The position numbers and the translations under genes are program-made. The notes beneath the pieces are model-generated. The model was not told the DNA's origin. It did no database searches and saw nothing but the letters and a program-made list of their open reading frames with translations. A stretch of 64,000 nucleotides of DNA from Anisodus tanguticus (lineage: Eukaryota > Streptophyta > Magnoliopsida > Solanales > Solanaceae). Where the stretch lies: NCBI GenBank assembly GCA_034509755.1, contig CM067550.1:7433001-7497000 (forward strand). Reading direction: 5' to 3'. This document shows, piece by piece, positions 63,255-64,000 of the stretch. Numbering within the stretch: the stretch's first letter is position 1; each line of letters begins with the position of its first letter.

Positions 63255-64000
63255 CCCACTGTCTCCATAAAAATGTTCTTATATGAGCATTTACGCTCTT
63301 TTTATGTTAATGACAATTATCAGTTTGCTTCTATTCACGCTTTGACATGTGCTTTATTTTTTTCAACAATTATGATCATATAATGACCAGTTGACTTTTT
63401 AATTTGCACTTAACCGTCGATGCATGACCACTGCACCCGTCTACCAAAACTATGCTAATATTCAAATGTTTGCTGATTAAGTTAATGTGTGATTACCAGT
63501 GCACGCTCATGTAATTTCTGCATTTTGTGTTTGAGGTCATCTTACCTTAACCTAATTCGGGAATGTCACATCTGGGAACACTTGCGCGAAATTGAGATTT
63601 AAGACATCCAATTTTGAAATAGAGGAGGATACTCTATTTTCAGTGCTCATGGAGAAGATGTCTCAACCCCATATAAAGGCATAAAGGTTCAAAGAACCTA
63701 CACGCTCGGAGGCTCTATGACCATCTCGTGTGTTAGAATCGATTTTACGGGGCCATATGGTTTTCGAGTTTGGTTTTTCCCCGAACGTTTTTTCAATGTA
63801 CAATTCAATCAAAAAATGAGTGAAAGATTTTTTATTTCATTTTAAAAAAAATTATGAGGGACGACTTGTTGTGTGAATACATGATCTATCTTCGGGGCTT
63901 TACAAGATTACAAAATGAAACAAGATTACAAAAAGAAACCGGGCGAGTGCGGTGATTGCCAGTAGTCCCAGTTCAGACAAGTTCATGCTTGAAGAGATTT
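63255..64000. other. no gene seen to window end
   Basis: No reading frame or repeat with a recognisable motif; probably the body of the same retroelement. Confidence 0.4.

Overview
This is eukaryotic, almost certainly flowering-plant DNA: AT-rich, with no operons and very few intact genes. Two plant genes are recognisable: a broken chlorophyllase and an EPF-like (EPFL) secreted peptide gene. The rest is packed with plant transposons (Ty1/copia, an RTE-type LINE, hAT, CACTA, Mutator-like foldbacks, PIF/Harbinger and Stowaway MITEs). The copia Ale-like elements and the RTE/SINE tail with a TTG-rich end look like Solanaceae, but that placement is inference.

Layout. 1-3.96 kb: degraded plus-strand copia element cut by the window edge. 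4.27-5.78 kb: two-exon chlorophyllase pseudogene. 7.1-9.8 kb: remains of an element coding a 'putative plant transposon protein' domain. 11.5-13.6 kb: three small DNA elements. 13.9-21.6 kb: a 7.7-kb hAT-type insertion with an 8-bp target duplication, itself split by a minus-strand copia element with ~0.67-kb LTRs. 22.1-26.3 kb and 27.5-31.0 kb: two related hAT elements in opposite orientation, each with a decayed BED-zinc-finger transposase; the first carries a further small hAT insertion. 32.0-35 kb: copia RT/RNase H fragment cut by a CACTA terminus. 35.3-39 kb: foldback, RTE LINE 3' end, second foldback. 39.5-51 kb: two related minus-strand copia elements in tandem, one split by a 770-bp hAT element whose empty site survives in the other. 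51-56 kb: RTE/SINE tail with a nested MITE, a Stowaway, and a large foldback split by another hAT. 56.1-58.3 kb: the EPFL gene. 58.4-64 kb: Stowaway MITEs, a copia LTR fragment and a degraded gag-like coding region.

The only gene that looks intact is EPFL: two exons joined in phase, a signal-like N terminus and a six-cysteine C-terminal domain. Its intron has taken up a Stowaway MITE, and that MITE was later split by a Mutator-like element carrying what looks like a host-gene exon (Pack-MULE). All other coding sequence is pseudogenic or mobile. Five hAT insertions keep matching 8-bp target duplications, so the order of nesting can be read directly.

All identifications come from reading the bases and recalling family features; no database search was run.
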